Of a stretch of DNA of 6,129 nt, positions 5,732 to 6,129 are shown piece after piece; the stretch's first letter is position 1; every line of letters starts with the position of its first letter. The stretch lies in the NCBI GenBank assembly GCA_024680835.1, contig JAILBP010000192.1, positions 1-6,129 on the forward strand. The letters run 5' to 3'. The position numbers and the translations under genes are program-made. The DNA comes from RGIG6904 sp024680835. Its GTDB lineage: Bacteria; Bacillota; Clostridia; Lachnospirales; Lachnospiraceae. The notes beneath the pieces are model-generated. The model was not told the DNA's origin. It searched no databases and saw nothing but the letters and a program-made list of their open reading frames with translations.

Positions 5732-6129
5732 ATGAAGAAAAAGACAACGCCTGTCACTTCAGAACAAAATCGTGACAAGGTCATTATTCGGACCAGTATC
5801 ATTGGAATACTGACAAACGTGTTACTGGCGGCTTTCAAGGCAGTGATCGGCATTATATCCAACTCCATCGCCGTCACTTTGGACGCCGTTAATAATCTGT
5901 CGGACGCCCTGTCCTCTATCATTACGATCGTTGGGACGAAACTTGCCGGTAAACTTCCTGATAAGAAGCATCCGCTCGGATACGGCAGGATCGAGTATCT
6001 CAGCGCGATGATCGTTTCGGGCATCGTTCTCTATGCAGGCATCACGGCTGCCGTGGAATCGGTCAAGAAGATCATCCATCCTGAAAAGCCGGACTACAGC
6101 GTCATTTCCCTCGTTATCATTGCGGTAGC
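5732..6129 (+). CDS. Cation diffusion facilitator (CDF) metal efflux transporter, N-terminal part
   Basis: The first 132 residues of a CDF transporter; the gene continues beyond the right edge. CDF proteins are membrane dimers that export Zn, Mn, Fe or Co in exchange for protons. Helix 1 is about residues 17-42, helix 2 about 44-72, and the family signature follows: LDAVNNLSDALSS (50-62) then HPLGYGRIEYLSA (80-92), the counterpart of the HxxGHGK/RxE segment of YiiP. Helix 3 (about 91-110) and the start of helix 4 (about 119-132) are present. By alignment from memory, the YiiP site-A pair Asp45/Asp49 corresponds to Asn54/Asp58, an N-x-x-x-D variant, so the metal cannot be assigned. AAGGAG (5719-5724) lies seven bases before the ATG. 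Its G+C content looks somewhat higher than that of the genes just upstream. No metal riboswitch is visible in the 277 bases before it. Confidence 0.93.
   Translation, partial: MKKKTTPVTSEQNRDKVIIRTSIIGILTNVLLAAFKAVIGIISNSIAVTLDAVNNLSDALSSIITIVGTKLAGKLPDKKHPLGYGRIEYLSAMIVSGIVLYAGITAAVESVKKIIHPEKPDYSVISLVIIAV

Overview
The window looks like chromosomal DNA of a low-to-mid GC Firmicute, most likely a Lachnospiraceae-type clostridium. The grounds are strong AGGAGG-type ribosome binding sites, sigma-A-like promoters, two CcpA-type (cre) operator matches, and the kind of short CstA and glycerate kinase found in that group. This placement is inference from style; the window holds no rRNA or other marker gene.

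Layout. (1) 1-278, minus strand: N-terminal part of a polysaccharide pyruvyl transferase-like protein that runs off the left edge. (2) 279-614: a 336-base divergent intergenic region with two near-consensus cre boxes and a good promoter for the next gene. (3) 615-2048, plus: a complete CstA-family transporter (477 aa). (4) 2091-2119: a strong bidirectional terminator shared with a convergent gene. (5) 2125-3099, minus: an unrecognised membrane protein with an N-terminal zinc ribbon, one transmembrane helix and a long charged coiled coil; its probable promoter carries a perfect 7+7 inverted repeat over the -35 box. (6) 3174-3527: mostly non-coding, with a terminator-like hairpin and possibly a decayed small ORF. 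(7) 3528-5320 (perhaps to 5454), plus: a closely spaced cluster of a 52-aa protein, a truncated glycerate kinase whose tail runs into a tRNA D-arm-like sequence, a GNAT acetyltransferase, a metallo-beta-lactamase-fold hydrolase and a possible 41-aa ORF. (8) 5455-5731: no intact gene, with a likely gene remnant. (9) 5732-6129, plus: N-terminal third of a cation diffusion facilitator, cut by the right edge.

How the genes relate. cstA is probably a single-gene unit that responds to carbon supply: CstA proteins take up peptides or pyruvate when preferred carbon is scarce, which fits the cre boxes upstream. The 3528-5454 cluster looks like a patchwork of small accessory enzymes, with clear signs of decay (glycerate kinase stump, tRNA-like scrap, coding remnant), and not like a coherent pathway. 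I found no CRISPR array, insertion sequence, intact tRNA or obvious defence system. Nothing here amounts to a convincing new system; the points most worth checking are the zinc-ribbon membrane protein, the tRNA-like junction and the cre boxes.
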